Shown in pieces: positions 17,874 to 26,632 of a stretch of 62,058 bases of DNA (position 1 is its first letter; the number at the start of each line of letters is the position of its first letter). This DNA comes from Rubritalea profundi (lineage in GTDB: Bacteria; Verrucomicrobiota; Verrucomicrobiia; Verrucomicrobiales; Akkermansiaceae). The position numbers and the translations under genes were made by a program. The stretch lies in NCBI RefSeq assembly GCF_002954445.1, contig NZ_MQWA01000001.1, positions 1,116,732 through 1,178,789 of the forward strand, written 5' to 3'. Below the pieces are notes generated by a model, which saw nothing but the letters and a program-made list of their open reading frames with translations, had not been told where the DNA came from and did no database searches.

Positions 17874-18515
17874 ATGAATGTCATGAACGTGATCATCGGC
17901 TCCACCTTCGCACTTCTTGTTGCTGGTTTTTTTATCTCCTACAGCAGCATGAATAATCGTGAAATCAGTGATCCTGATACCCTCGAAGTAGCTCGCTTGG
18001 AAAAACGCATAGCTCAACTAGAATCAGCCAGGCTCAAAGGTACCAATGCTAACCAAGGCTTCTCTAATTCCTTTAACACCCAGTCACCACTTCAACAAGC
18101 TGCCGTCCAGCAGGCAGATACCACTGAACTCGAGCGCCTTCGTAGTGATCTCAGCGTCCTCAAGGATGAGCGTGACAAAATCGAAGATCAAGCAGCAGCC
18201 GTCATCGAAGAAGCCCTCGGCGCTCAACCTGCTAAGAACGACCGTCGAGCTAACCTTATAAAGTCAGCCCTCGTCATGGCTAAGATCACCGAGTACAACA
18301 ACGTCGAAAAAATCGCTGGAATCGAGATCGAACGCGTAGGCAACGTCAATACTGGCGACGTCCTCGGCATCCGCCGCAACTCAGGCATCATTGGCCGCCT
18401 CACTATTGGCATGATCGACCGTAACCAAGGCATCGCGGACCCACTTCCGGGATCATTCATGGGTGGCAGCATCGACATCCAACTTGGCGACGAGCTCATT
18501 CTCCCGCCTAACTAA
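17874..18515 (+). CDS. Membrane-anchored coiled-coil hypothetical protein
   Basis: 213 residues. One N-terminal transmembrane segment (about residues 6-24) is followed by a coiled coil in two parts (about 40-55 and 82-115, with LERLRSDLSVLKDERDKIEDQ). The C-terminal domain (about 125-213) is beta-rich with VGNVNTGDVLGIRRNSGIIGRLTIG and DELILPPN. The layout (anchor, coiled coil, beta domain) recalls MreC in outline, but I cannot assign it to MreC and do not recognise the family. A strong terminator follows at 18555. Confidence 0.7.
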   Translation: MNVMNVIIGSTFALLVAGFFISYSSMNNREISDPDTLEVARLEKRIAQLESARLKGTNANQGFSNSFNTQSPLQQAAVQQADTTELERLRSDLSVLKDERDKIEDQAAAVIEEALGAQPAKNDRRANLIKSALVMAKITEYNNVEKIAGIEIERVGNVNTGDVLGIRRNSGIIGRLTIGMIDRNQGIADPLPGSFMGGSIDIQLGDELILPPN

Positions 18516-18554
18516 TCCTGGACCACTATTTAAGGAACCCACCCCCCACTCTGT

Positions 18555-18581
18555 AAAAAGCGAGCATCTGCTCGCTTTTTT
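18555..18581 (+). terminator. Rho-independent terminator
   Basis: Arms AGCGAGCA and TGCTCGCT separated by TC and flanked by A5 and T6 runs, 40 bases after the coiled-coil gene stop. Confidence 0.88.
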
Positions 18582-18619
18582 GTTGCCCAAACACCACTGG
18601 TCACGACTACACTCACGGC

Positions 18620-19897
18620 GTGGATCAGCTTACTATCACTCAACTCAAACAATCCGCCGGCGACTCACCTATCAGCGCCAGCGTCGACGTCCAACTCCAG
18701 TCCTGTGTCACCAAGACGACGAAGTCTGGAAAGCCCTACTTAGAGCTCGTCCTCGCGGATTCGATTGACCAATTTACTCTCAAAATCTGGGAAAACCTGC
18801 CTCAGTTCAAATCCGCTCAGAAACTTCCAGCTGAGTCATTCCTCCGCCTCGCTGGCGACTGGACTCAAAACCAATACGGTCTCGACGCCCAACGCTGGGA
18901 TTTCAGACCACTCAATGCTAGTGAAACCGCTGACCTCCTCACTGGCGACCCAGAGACCAGCGCCAAGCAAAGACAAGACTGGCAGACCATTACGCAGCTT
19001 TGTCAGGACATTTCTGATCCTCGCCTCCACGCACTTTGCCAGCTCTTCACCGAACGCTACGGACTCAGATTCCAACGCACTGCGGCTGCGAGAAAGAATC
19101 ACCATGCTCGCCGCGGTGGTCTAGTAGAGCATGTTGCGCAAATGATGCGCTCAGCCATGGCGCTCACCACGGTCTACACCGATCTCAACACCGACCTTCT
19201 CATCACTGGTATTCTTTTCCACGATTGCGGAAAAATGTGGGAGAACACCTATCCAGAAACTGGCTTTGCCCAACCTTTCGACCTGCAAGGCGAAATGCTC
19301 GGACACATCCCGCTCGGCATCGATCTCGCTAGCCGACTTTGGTCAGAGATGATTGGCGACAGCCCGAAGGTCTGGAACGACCTTTTCCCACTCAGCTCGG
19401 ACGTCCGCATTCACTTGCTCCATCTGATCGCCAGCCACCACGGCACATACGAATTTGGCTCACCCACATTGCCACGCACCCCAGAGGCTATCGTACTACA
19501 TCATATTGACAACATCGACGCCAAGTACGAGATGTTCAAGCAAGCGTACAACGTAGCCCCAGAGCTGGCACCAGGGATTCATCAAAAGCAATTCCCACTC
19601 CCAGCCAACCTAGTCACCCCCCTCGCCCATTATCCTAAGGACGCCGAGACTCCGCGCTCAGCCGCTCCAACAATGGTAACGGCGACAGCCACTGAGCAAG
19701 TGGTCGAAACTTCAAAGGCCAAGCCAGTTCCAAAAAAGTCTCCAAAGCCGAAAACTCCTTTAGCCGAGCCTCCTCCGCAGCCAAAACTAAAAGAGGAACC
19801 CGTGAAAACGGCTCCAAAGAAAGGTAAAGAACCTGAAGACGCTCCAGAATTAGAGGACGAATTTCAGGCGCAGCCATTTACCGGCGACCTCTTTTAG
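18620..19897 (+). CDS. YhaM-like 3'-5' exoribonuclease (OB-fold plus HD domain)
   Basis: 425 residues with a GTG start. An OB-fold region occupies about residues 1-100 (ASVDVQLQSCVTKTTKSGKPYLELVLAD), as in YhaM, and an HD phosphohydrolase domain follows with RRGGLVEHVAQMM (His near residue 171), LFHDCGKMWE (His-Asp near 202), LLHLIASHHG and LHHIDNIDAK. The last 90 residues are a low-complexity Pro/Lys/Glu tail (KPVPKKSPKPKTPLAEPP) not found in YhaM. RNA 3'-end trimming is the family activity; the tail may bind partners. The gene lies between two strong hairpins, so it is probably transcribed alone. Confidence 0.83.
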   Translation: MDQLTITQLKQSAGDSPISASVDVQLQSCVTKTTKSGKPYLELVLADSIDQFTLKIWENLPQFKSAQKLPAESFLRLAGDWTQNQYGLDAQRWDFRPLNASETADLLTGDPETSAKQRQDWQTITQLCQDISDPRLHALCQLFTERYGLRFQRTAAARKNHHARRGGLVEHVAQMMRSAMALTTVYTDLNTDLLITGILFHDCGKMWENTYPETGFAQPFDLQGEMLGHIPLGIDLASRLWSEMIGDSPKVWNDLFPLSSDVRIHLLHLIASHHGTYEFGSPTLPRTPEAIVLHHIDNIDAKYEMFKQAYNVAPELAPGIHQKQFPLPANLVTPLAHYPKDAETPRSAAPTMVTATATEQVVETSKAKPVPKKSPKPKTPLAEPPPQPKLKEEPVKTAPKKGKEPEDAPELEDEFQAQPFTGDLF

Positions 19898-19930
19898 CCA
19901 AAGCCGGCTCGCTGCCTTAAATAATCACAA

Positions 19931-19967
19931 AAATGCTCCAGTGACTTATGGTCACTGGAGCATTTTT
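19931..19967. terminator. Bidirectional terminator between YhaM-like gene and alcohol dehydrogenase
   Basis: A perfect 15-bp inverted repeat (arm AAATGCTCCAGTGAC and its complement) around a 5-base loop, with A and T runs on both sides. It serves both convergent genes. Confidence 0.92.
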
Positions 19968-19991
19968 AGTTACAAATCTCGAATTACTCTC

Positions 19992-20990
19992 CTAGCGCTT
20001 TAGCACAATACGGTAATGCGCCTTACCGTCGCGCAGGTGCTTGATGGCGGCATTGACATCTTCCATAGCGAACTCTTCTACTACTGGAGCTATGTTATGC
20101 AGTTTGGCGAAATCTAACATCTGAGCAATCGTTGCTGGACTCCCTACTGGTGAGCCAGAGATCGAACGTTGGGACATGATGAGACCGAAAGCTCCGATAT
20201 CCAGCGGCTCTAGTGTTGCCCCGACAAAGTGGAGTCGCCCTTTTGCAGCGAGAGTATTTAGATAAAGATTCCAATCTAACTTCACATTGACTGTCGAGAT
20301 GATCAGATCGAACTGACCCGCAGCGGCCTCGAGCACCGCTTCATCGCGTGAGTTGAGTGTGTGATGCGCTCCTAGTTCCAATGCCTCGGTGCGTTTTGAT
20401 TCGGTCGATGTGAAAGCGGTCACCTCACACCCCCAGGCATTAAGAAACTGAACAGCCATGCTGCCCAATCCGCCAATACCGATCACACCCACCTTAGAGG
20501 TCGGCTTTATATCGAATTGAACAAGCGGGTTGAAAACTGTGATTCCGCCACAGAAGAGTGGCCCCGCTTTTGCTAGATCTACTCCATCCGGGATAGCTAC
20601 GACACTATTTGCAGCTGCGCGTACTTTGTCAGCAAACCCACCGTGACTTGCGATAGTCGGAGTGGAAGCAGCACAGAGATTCTGATCCCCAGATTCGCAA
20701 TGATTACAGTGATCACAATAGGCTGAATGCCAGCCCAGGCCAACAGCCTGCCCCACTTCGAAACCAACTACTCCATCACCGACTTGGGCAATCCGCCCCA
20801 CCACCTCGTGGCCCGGCACGAGCGGGTACTCAGAAAACGCCCATTCGTTATCAATCATACTCAGGTCCGAATGACAGATCCCACAGTAGAGCACATCGAT
20901 CTCTACATCATTTTCCCCTAGCGCACCTGGGTCGTATTGGAAAGGCTCGAGTTCAGCCCCTTGTTCGTTTGCTGCAAATGCGCTTATCAT
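19992..20990 (-). CDS. Zinc-dependent NAD(P) alcohol dehydrogenase (YahK/CAD type)
   Basis: 332 residues of the medium-chain dehydrogenase family. Catalytic zinc ligands are CGICHSD (about residues 36-42), GHEVVGR (about 60) and the later Cys; the structural zinc is held by CDHCNHCESGDQNLC (about 91-105). The Rossmann motif is GVIGIGGLGSMAVQFLNAWG (about 168). The order and length fit the cinnamyl-alcohol/YahK branch, which reduces aldehydes with NADPH. The physiological aldehyde is not known. Two near-identical direct repeats at 21097-21128 lie upstream. Confidence 0.9.
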   Translation of the reverse strand: MISAFAANEQGAELEPFQYDPGALGENDVEIDVLYCGICHSDLSMIDNEWAFSEYPLVPGHEVVGRIAQVGDGVVGFEVGQAVGLGWHSAYCDHCNHCESGDQNLCAASTPTIASHGGFADKVRAAANSVVAIPDGVDLAKAGPLFCGGITVFNPLVQFDIKPTSKVGVIGIGGLGSMAVQFLNAWGCEVTAFTSTESKRTEALELGAHHTLNSRDEAVLEAAAGQFDLIISTVNVKLDWNLYLNTLAAKGRLHFVGATLEPLDIGAFGLIMSQRSISGSPVGSPATIAQMLDFAKLHNIAPVVEEFAMEDVNAAIKHLRDGKAHYRIVLKR

Positions 20991-21096
20991 AGTGGTCCAT
21001 CATTACACCATAAACTAACATTTCGCTAGAAGAGTTCTTAAAAATTCTAGACATCCGATTCCCTAGACAGTCCGAGCCAAGCTGGATCACTTTATC

Positions 21097-21128
21097 ATAG
21101 AGGTTCGAAAATTATAGAGGTACGAAAA
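21097..21128. repeat. Two direct repeats upstream of the alcohol dehydrogenase gene
   Basis: ATAGAGGTTCGAAAA (21097-21111) and ATAGAGGTACGAAAA (21114-21128) differ at one base and start 17 bases apart, about 107 bases before the dehydrogenase start. They could be regulator half-sites. Confidence 0.35.
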
Positions 21129-21197
21129 CGGAAAACCTCTACTCAAGCTATCCGAAAGAAATTCACAGCTTCATCGCTCTCAGACCTAATACAAAAT

Positions 21198-21227
21198 AAG
21201 CCGTGCTGAATCTCAGCACGGCTTTTT
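21198..21227 (-). terminator. Terminator hairpin after rsfS
   Basis: A perfect 12-bp inverted repeat (arm AAGCCGTGCTGA) with an ATC loop. It lies 24 bases downstream of the rsfS stop on the minus strand. The T-run is actually better on the plus strand (TTTTT), so it may also stop plus-strand transcription. Confidence 0.8.
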
Positions 21228-21250
21228 AAAAAATTGATCTTTTAAGAATT

Positions 21251-21604
21251 TTACTCTTCCCACTCTACTTCCTTGGCATCTGGCCAAAGATTTTCTAGGT
21301 CGTAGAGCGAGCGTGAATCGACGTGCATGATGTGCACCATTACATCGAAGTAGTCGAGGACTACCCACTTTGTCTCAGCGCGTCCTTCACCGCTGTAAGG
21401 CTTCACACCGTGCTTTTCTAATACGATCACTTCCGTGTCACGCATGAGAGCCTTGAGATGCGGCATGGAATTTCCTGAGCAAATTACCATGTAGTCTGTA
21501 ATCGACGAGAGTCCTTTGACGTCGAGCACACAAATGTCCTCAGCCTTATTTTCGTCGATTGCACGCGCACATGCGATCGCGAGTTCTTTACCTTCTACTT
21601 TCAT
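21251..21604 (-). CDS. rsfS: Ribosome silencing factor RsfS
   Basis: 117 residues from the ATG at 21604. RsfS binds ribosomal protein uL14 and blocks subunit joining during starvation. The sequence shows DICVLDVKGLSSITDYMVICSGNS and GRAETKWVVLDYFDVMVHIMHVDSRSLYDLENLW, the core signature of the family. The frame opens 16 codons earlier at 21652, but that stretch contains a T8 tract and hairpin that looks like the terminator of the upstream tRNA gene. Family members begin close to MKVEGKELA, so the inner start is preferred. Confidence 0.93.
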   Translation of the reverse strand: MKVEGKELAIACARAIDENKAEDICVLDVKGLSSITDYMVICSGNSMPHLKALMRDTEVIVLEKHGVKPYSGEGRAETKWVVLDYFDVMVHIMHVDSRSLYDLENLWPDAKEVEWEE

Positions 21605-21637
21605 TTGTTCTGCTAGTTTGATTACCACTCGGAGGGC

Positions 21638-21660
21638 AAAAAAAAGCCTCATCAGGGCTA
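21638..21660 (-). terminator. Probable terminator of tRNA-Ala
   Basis: On the minus strand AGCC and GGCT pair around a short loop, followed by T8. It lies 75 bases after the tRNA 3' end, just before the chosen rsfS start. Confidence 0.5.
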
Positions 21661-21734
21661 TTCTTTACCAAGCATCTAGTGTTTCTACCAGAATGATTTG
21701 GAAAACCTCCCATCGCATTCACCATTTAAATGGA

Positions 21735-21810
21735 TGGTGGAGCATAACGGAATCGAACCGTTGACCTTCTGCATGCCATGCAGACGCTCTACCAATTGAG
21801 CTAATGCCCC
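21735..21810 (-). tRNA. tRNA-Ala (anticodon GGC)
   Basis: 76 bases on the minus strand with a full cloverleaf. The acceptor is GGGGCAT paired with ATGCTCC, the D arm is GCTC/GAGC, and the anticodon stem TCTGC/GCAGA encloses the loop ATGGCAT, so the anticodon is GGC. The T arm contains GGTTCGATTCC. The discriminator A is followed by an encoded CCA. Confidence 0.97.
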
Positions 21811-21881
21811 GTAATCCTTCGAGTGCGCGGAGGATTTACCCTCCGTTCCTTATCCTTGCAAGCCTTTTTTATTTATAGCTA

Positions 21882-22988
21882 CTAAAGAGTTTCAATAATT
21901 CCCATACTCTTAGCACCAGGCAAGACGGAGAGATCCATTTGATTCATAATGTAAGCATAAGATATACCAGTGTCCGGGTCTCCGAACGCGTGACTACCAC
22001 CAGCTCCAGGATGGCCGAATGCGTGCATACCTTTACCGTAATTATGACGAATCTTGTCGCCATTTTCATCGAGGGGGTCGAGCTGGAATCCACAACTAAA
22101 GCGCGTAGGCGTCATCAGAATGCGATCATCGCCTGTCACCACTGGGGTGCGCATCCAGTTTAACACATCATCTGAGAAAAATGGAATCGCTCCGATAGCT
22201 ACTTGGTAAAACTTGGCGAGCCCCTGGGCTGTACCAACACCACCCATCGCAGGGAGACCCGCTTGCCAAGCCTTTGAAGTATTCATCTCGTGCACACCTT
22301 GGAGCCCACTTGGCGAGCTAAATGCCTGACGCACGAGCGTGCCAGACTGGTTAAATTCTTTATAGAACCCACTAGCCAGATCGCTCTTATTCATTTTCCC
22401 TGGATAAAGTGTGGCTACTCGGTCGAACTCAGATTCAGGCAAGCCAATCCAAAGCTCCAAGCCCAGAGGTTCAGCAATCCGCTCGCGGAATACTTCACCG
22501 AGACGTTTCCCCGTGAGAAGCCGTACTGGCTCATCCACTAAAAAGCCAAAGGTTCTGGGGTGATAGCCATGGCCGTCGCCGAGATCCCAATTGGGTTCTT
22601 GGGCTTCGATCGCTGCAATCACTTCCTCGTGCTCAAACACGCTAGATTTTTGGTCTAGCGCGGCTAACCCACATTGGTGGCTAAGGAGCTCGGCAAATGT
22701 CGCTGAGCTATTCGGGAAGTTAGCCCACACCCGACACACTAGGTCATCTGGCGACAACCCATTTTCCTCTAGCAATATCAATAAAGTAGCGGATGCCAGA
22801 GCCTTGGTCGCTGAATAAAAGGGCACTATCGTGGCTGAGTTCCAGGGATGAACCTTCTCACGCTCGCACCAGCCATCAGCCAGATTAAGAACTTCGACAC
22901 CCTCTTTCCAAATCGACACAGAGGCACCTAGCTCGCCGAACTCTTCGAAGTTTTTGCTGAATGCCAATTCTACTGCGTCCAAATCCAT
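21882..22988 (-). CDS. Serine hydrolase, class C beta-lactamase/EstB-like esterase
   Basis: 368 residues from ATG 22988; the frame also opens at 23075, but the added N-terminus resembles no family sequence. The catalytic SxxK motif is FYSATKAL (Ser59, Lys62), and YHPRTFGFLVDEPV near residue 140 resembles the tyrosine motif region of EstB-type esterases. Near the C-terminus, FGHPGAGGSHAFGDPDTGISYAYIMNQM has the HxGxGG-like third motif typical of this group. There is no signal peptide with this start, so a cytoplasmic esterase is more likely than a beta-lactamase. It is divergent from the papain-like gene. Confidence 0.87.
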   Translation of the reverse strand: MDLDAVELAFSKNFEEFGELGASVSIWKEGVEVLNLADGWCEREKVHPWNSATIVPFYSATKALASATLLILLEENGLSPDDLVCRVWANFPNSSATFAELLSHQCGLAALDQKSSVFEHEEVIAAIEAQEPNWDLGDGHGYHPRTFGFLVDEPVRLLTGKRLGEVFRERIAEPLGLELWIGLPESEFDRVATLYPGKMNKSDLASGFYKEFNQSGTLVRQAFSSPSGLQGVHEMNTSKAWQAGLPAMGGVGTAQGLAKFYQVAIGAIPFFSDDVLNWMRTPVVTGDDRILMTPTRFSCGFQLDPLDENGDKIRHNYGKGMHAFGHPGAGGSHAFGDPDTGISYAYIMNQMDLSVLPGAKSMGIIETL

Positions 22989-23120
22989 GGCCACACCCCA
23001 CTCCGAGAGCCCTGAGGAATCAACTGAAAAATAACCCGTGCCCGAGATGCTACTCCTTTTTAGCCCTCGTCTCACGAGATTTTATTTACACTCAGCTGGT
23101 TATCATCTAGTTTTTGCCCC

Positions 23121-24008
23121 GTGAATTGGCTCATTCTCTACATCTGCCTCAGCTCAGGCGCACTGAGCGCCAAGGACTATTGGAAACACAGTGAACAACA
23201 AGGGCTAGTCGGCGCTTGCCACGCATTTGCCACCGTAGCCTTAGTTGAGGCCGAATACTGGCGTACCACTGGCAAATTTATCAACCTCTCCGAACGCGAT
23301 CTTTTCCTACGCCACTATTCAAAAAGCTTTAGCTCTAGTAGCCAAATGATTGCTCACCAGCTCAAAATCTCCACGCAAAAAAAGCTTCCAAAGGATTACA
23401 ACGAGGCTGGTCACATTGACCACGATTTCGCCTTGGCTAAGAAATATGGCATCGCGAGCGAACGCGAGCTCCCATACAACCCTCTTTTTAGCAATGGTGT
23501 CGCGATGGCTGTCAAACGCCTCCGTCACCAACGCGATCAACTTGCGACCGAGGCCTCTCAACTTAAAAAGGCACGCCAATGGTCAGACTCCGTGGCTCAG
23601 CATAAAATCCAACAGTCTCACGAGCAACTCAAGGGAATCAACAAAGCCCTAGCACTCCCCAACTCTACTCACACGCGTGACTGGACACGAAAATGGCTAG
23701 CAAATTACAAGCTTAGACAACTAAAGCCCAAGACTAGTACACAAGCTAAGTCATTGATTATTTCCCAACTCACTCATCGTCCGGTCGCTGTCGATGTCAC
23801 TAATTTCACCGAGCTCAGCAGCCATGCGCAATATTTCTCTTCCACCTACTCACGACACAGCCTAGTAGTAAGCCATTACAAACCAACTACTGATCAGTTC
23901 ACGATCCGCAGTTCGACTCACAAAGGCTCGACTAATGTCTCGGCAGACGCTCTCAGCCGTGGAACCTACCAGCTTTATTATTTGGTGAAAAATAAAGCCT
24001 CAGACTAG
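23121..24008 (+). CDS. Papain-like (C1-type) exported protein with altered active site
   Basis: 295 residues with a GTG start and a short signal peptide (about 1-17). QQGLVGACHAFATVALVEAEY (from residue 26) matches the papain oxyanion Gln and catalytic Cys (Cys33) segment. RHSLVVSHYKPTTDQFTIRSS supplies the His (about 246) and the place where papain has Asn-Ser-Trp; here it reads RSSTHKG, so the usual Asn is Ser. The middle is basic and helical. Whether it is an active peptidase is uncertain. The gene has divergent orientation to the serine hydrolase. Confidence 0.6.
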   Translation: MNWLILYICLSSGALSAKDYWKHSEQQGLVGACHAFATVALVEAEYWRTTGKFINLSERDLFLRHYSKSFSSSSQMIAHQLKISTQKKLPKDYNEAGHIDHDFALAKKYGIASERELPYNPLFSNGVAMAVKRLRHQRDQLATEASQLKKARQWSDSVAQHKIQQSHEQLKGINKALALPNSTHTRDWTRKWLANYKLRQLKPKTSTQAKSLIISQLTHRPVAVDVTNFTELSSHAQYFSSTYSRHSLVVSHYKPTTDQFTIRSSTHKGSTNVSADALSRGTYQLYYLVKNKASD

Positions 24009-24049
24009 CCTTCCACCTTGACAGTTGTTAACTGAATCTACACACCAAC

Positions 24050-24071
24050 GGGAGTCATAAATGTGACTCCC
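24050..24071. repeat. Inverted repeat upstream of Na/Pi cotransporter gene
   Basis: Arms GGGAGTCA and TGACTCCC, six bases apart, 21 bases before the start codon. It could be an operator or a 5'-UTR hairpin. Confidence 0.4.
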
Positions 24072-24091
24072 TAGACACACCCAATACATAC

Positions 24092-25834
24092 ATGCTCACT
24101 ATCCTCACGATCCTCGGCGCATTAGGCATTTTCCTCTATGGTATGAAAGTCATGTCAGAGGGCATCCAAAAAGTCGCTGGAAACGGCATGCGTACAGCAT
24201 TGGCCACGATGACAAAGAACCGCTTCAGCGCGATGCTGACCGGGCTTTTCACCACTGGATTAGTTCAATCCTCGTCAGCCACTACTGTGCTGGTTGTTAG
24301 CTTTGTAAATGTAGGCTTACTCACCTTGGTCGAATCCATCGGTGTCATCATGGGAGCAAACCTCGGAACGACAGTAACGGCGTGGATCGTAGCTATTGTT
24401 GGGGGCAAAGTAAGTCTAGCCTCTTGGGCACTACCAATCATTGGCTGTGGCCTCCCGCTCTTTTTTGCAGGTAAGGGCAAATGGAAATCTATCGGAGAAG
24501 TCCTCATTGGTTTTGGTCTTCTATTTTTCGGTCTCGGTGAACTCAAGCATGCTGTGCCAGACCTAAAGGCTGCAGCTAAGGCTGGAGATGTAGAGACGAT
24601 GGAAACCTTTAGAAGCATCATCCTCTGGATCCAAGACACTGGAATGCTTTCTACAGTTCTATTCATGCTCGCCGGAGTCCTACTCACACTTATCGTACAA
24701 AGTTCCTCTGCAGCTATGGCAATCACCATTGTGTTAGCGGTTGGTGGATACTTAGGCGAAAGTCAGGATGCTTTCAAAAACTCCGCAGCTATCGTACTCG
24801 GGGAGAACATCGGTACAACAGTGACAGCCTGGCTTGCCTCCATTGGAGCCAGCGTGGCCGCAAAACGAGCGGCCCGAGCCCACCTACTTTTTAACGTCAT
24901 TGGAGTTGTCTGGATGCTCGTCATCTTTGAGCATTTCACAAATTTCGCTTGGAACCTTACAGACGTCCTGCCTGAAAACCTCAAGGACATTATCGAATCT
25001 AAATACAAAACTGCAGGAGAAGGCTCAAAAATTGCGTTTTCAACCGCCGTTTTCCACACCCTCTTCAACCTAATCAACATAGGTGTGCTCATTTGGTTTG
25101 TCCCTCAAATTGCCAATATCGTTAAAAAAATGGTCAAGGACAAGGACGACGACTCCAATTCTGAACCAGTACGCATCAAGTACATTTCTCAGTCACTCGT
25201 CGACCTCGGTGAACTTAACATCGTGGAGGCAGAGCAGGCGGTGAGTAACCTCAGTAAGCATTGTACCAAGATGTTTGCCGGCTACAGCGAAGTCTTCGAC
25301 CACCCTGAGATCGACATGTCTGAGCAGGTCAAAAGCCTGAAGGCGATGGAAGATGAAGCGGATCTCATGATGCACGACATCACCGAGTACCTCGTCCGTT
25401 GCACCTCAAAAGAAGTTTCTCCTCATCTCTCCGAGCGCATCACTGGGCTCCTGCGCATGACCGCTGAGCTAGAAGAATGCTCCGATGCTATCTACCGCCT
25501 CATCAAAATCGCTGAGCGCCGATACAACAAAGGACGCCAATTCAGCGAGGAACAATTGTTGACCATCCGTGAACTTGCCTCGCTCATCTCAGGGTTCCTA
25601 ACCTTCTGTGAAGAACGCATTCTTGGTCAAATCAGCCCAGCTGAGACTCAGAAAGCTGAAGATATTCGCGAGAAAATCAAGTCCCTCACAAAGAGCTCCA
25701 ACAAATCAGCAATGGGCCGCATGGCTGAAGGCAATGTAAAGGTCGAGATGCTCAACATCGACACCAATAACCAGTTGAATGTCATCGCTAACCATCTGAT
25801 GCATGTGGTACAAACCTCTGCGGAGGTGAGCTAG
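24092..25834 (+). CDS. Na/Pi cotransporter family protein with C-terminal PhoU-like domain
   Basis: 580 residues. Two inverted transport repeats are marked by GLVQSSSATTVLVVSFVNVG (about 57-76) and LIVQSSSAAMAITIVLAVGG (about 203-222), the QSSS motifs of NptA/YjbB phosphate transporters; GANLGTTVTAW and GENIGTTVTAW are paired with them. The last 200 residues are cytoplasmic helices resembling PhoU. It takes up, or in some relatives exports, phosphate with sodium. It heads the phosphate block: phoB, phoR, pstSCAB and phoU follow, so phosphate-dependent regulation is likely, although I cannot point to a clear Pho box. Confidence 0.92.
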   Translation: MLTILTILGALGIFLYGMKVMSEGIQKVAGNGMRTALATMTKNRFSAMLTGLFTTGLVQSSSATTVLVVSFVNVGLLTLVESIGVIMGANLGTTVTAWIVAIVGGKVSLASWALPIIGCGLPLFFAGKGKWKSIGEVLIGFGLLFFGLGELKHAVPDLKAAAKAGDVETMETFRSIILWIQDTGMLSTVLFMLAGVLLTLIVQSSSAAMAITIVLAVGGYLGESQDAFKNSAAIVLGENIGTTVTAWLASIGASVAAKRAARAHLLFNVIGVVWMLVIFEHFTNFAWNLTDVLPENLKDIIESKYKTAGEGSKIAFSTAVFHTLFNLINIGVLIWFVPQIANIVKKMVKDKDDDSNSEPVRIKYISQSLVDLGELNIVEAEQAVSNLSKHCTKMFAGYSEVFDHPEIDMSEQVKSLKAMEDEADLMMHDITEYLVRCTSKEVSPHLSERITGLLRMTAELEECSDAIYRLIKIAERRYNKGRQFSEEQLLTIRELASLISGFLTFCEERILGQISPAETQKAEDIREKIKSLTKSSNKSAMGRMAEGNVKVEMLNIDTNNQLNVIANHLMHVVQTSAEVS

Positions 25835-25841
25835 CAAGCAT

Positions 25842-25857
25842 GTGACATCATTGTCAC
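25842..25857. repeat. Inverted repeat upstream of phoB
   Basis: GTGACA-TCAT-TGTCAC, 73 bases before the phoB start and before the terminator of the transporter gene. A possible protein-binding site. Confidence 0.3.
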
Positions 25858-25872
25858 CAACATAACTTCGAT

Positions 25873-25910
25873 AAAAGCCGAGCTGCCCTTCATAGCAGTC
25901 TCGGCTTTTT
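25873..25910 (+). terminator. Terminator after Na/Pi cotransporter gene
   Basis: AAAAGCCGAG and CTCGGCTTTT pair, with an inner CTGC/GCAG extension and a T-run ending at 25910. phoB begins 20 bases later, so read-through or a promoter within the intergenic region is needed. Confidence 0.8.
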
Positions 25911-25929
25911 ACATTAAGAACGACACACC

Positions 25930-26619
25930 ATGCAAAGAATTCTAATCATCGAAGACGAAGTAGATATTGCCGAGTTAATCTCCTTCAATCTCCAGCGCAA
26001 TCAATTCGACACCATTCTCGCTCACGATGGTTTAGAGGGCCTGAATAAAGCGCTGAGTATCGAGCCTGACCTGATCATCCTCGACATCATGCTTCCGGGG
26101 ATGGATGGCATCAATGTGAACAAGCAGCTCAAGCGCGACCCACGTACTCGTCGCATCCCTGTGATCATGCTCACGGCAAAAGCCCAGACCGAAGACCGTA
26201 TCACCGGCCTAGAAACGGGAGCTGACGACTACATCACCAAGCCCTTCAGCCCAAAGGAACTCGTGCTCCGCACCCAAGCAATCCTCAAACGCACTACCCT
26301 CAAAAGTAGCGGCGCTGTGCTAGAGCTCGGTCCCTTCAAGTTCGACAAGAACACACTCAGCTTCTATCTCAATGGCCAGTTAGAAGACCTCACAGCCACC
26401 GAGTTCAAGCTCATGATCTTTCTCTGCGAACGCGTCAATGCGCCACAGGACCGCAGTACTCTGCTCAAAGAAGTCTGGGGATACAGCGACGAGGTTCACT
26501 CACGCACGCTCGACACCCACATGAAGCGCTTACGTAAAAAACTAGAACCATATGCGGCCCACCTCGAGACCGTGCGTGGGATTGGCTACCGTATCGTCGA
26601 CAAGCCATCTGCTTCATAG
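25930..26619 (+). CDS. phoB: Response regulator, PhoB family
   Basis: 229 residues. The receiver domain has acidic residues EDE (8-10), phospho-acceptor Asp52 in LIILDIMLPG, TAKAQ and the Lys of YITKPFSPKEL. The C-terminal OmpR/PhoB winged helix is seen in LTATEFKLMIFL, SRTLDTHMKRLRKKL and VRGIGYRI. The neighbouring kinase and pst genes identify it as the phosphate-responsive regulator. The stop is 11 bases before the chosen phoR start. Confidence 0.93.
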   Translation: MQRILIIEDEVDIAELISFNLQRNQFDTILAHDGLEGLNKALSIEPDLIILDIMLPGMDGINVNKQLKRDPRTRRIPVIMLTAKAQTEDRITGLETGADDYITKPFSPKELVLRTQAILKRTTLKSSGAVLELGPFKFDKNTLSFYLNGQLEDLTATEFKLMIFLCERVNAPQDRSTLLKEVWGYSDEVHSRTLDTHMKRLRKKLEPYAAHLETVRGIGYRIVDKPSAS

Positions 26620-26632
26620 TAGTTTCCATTCG

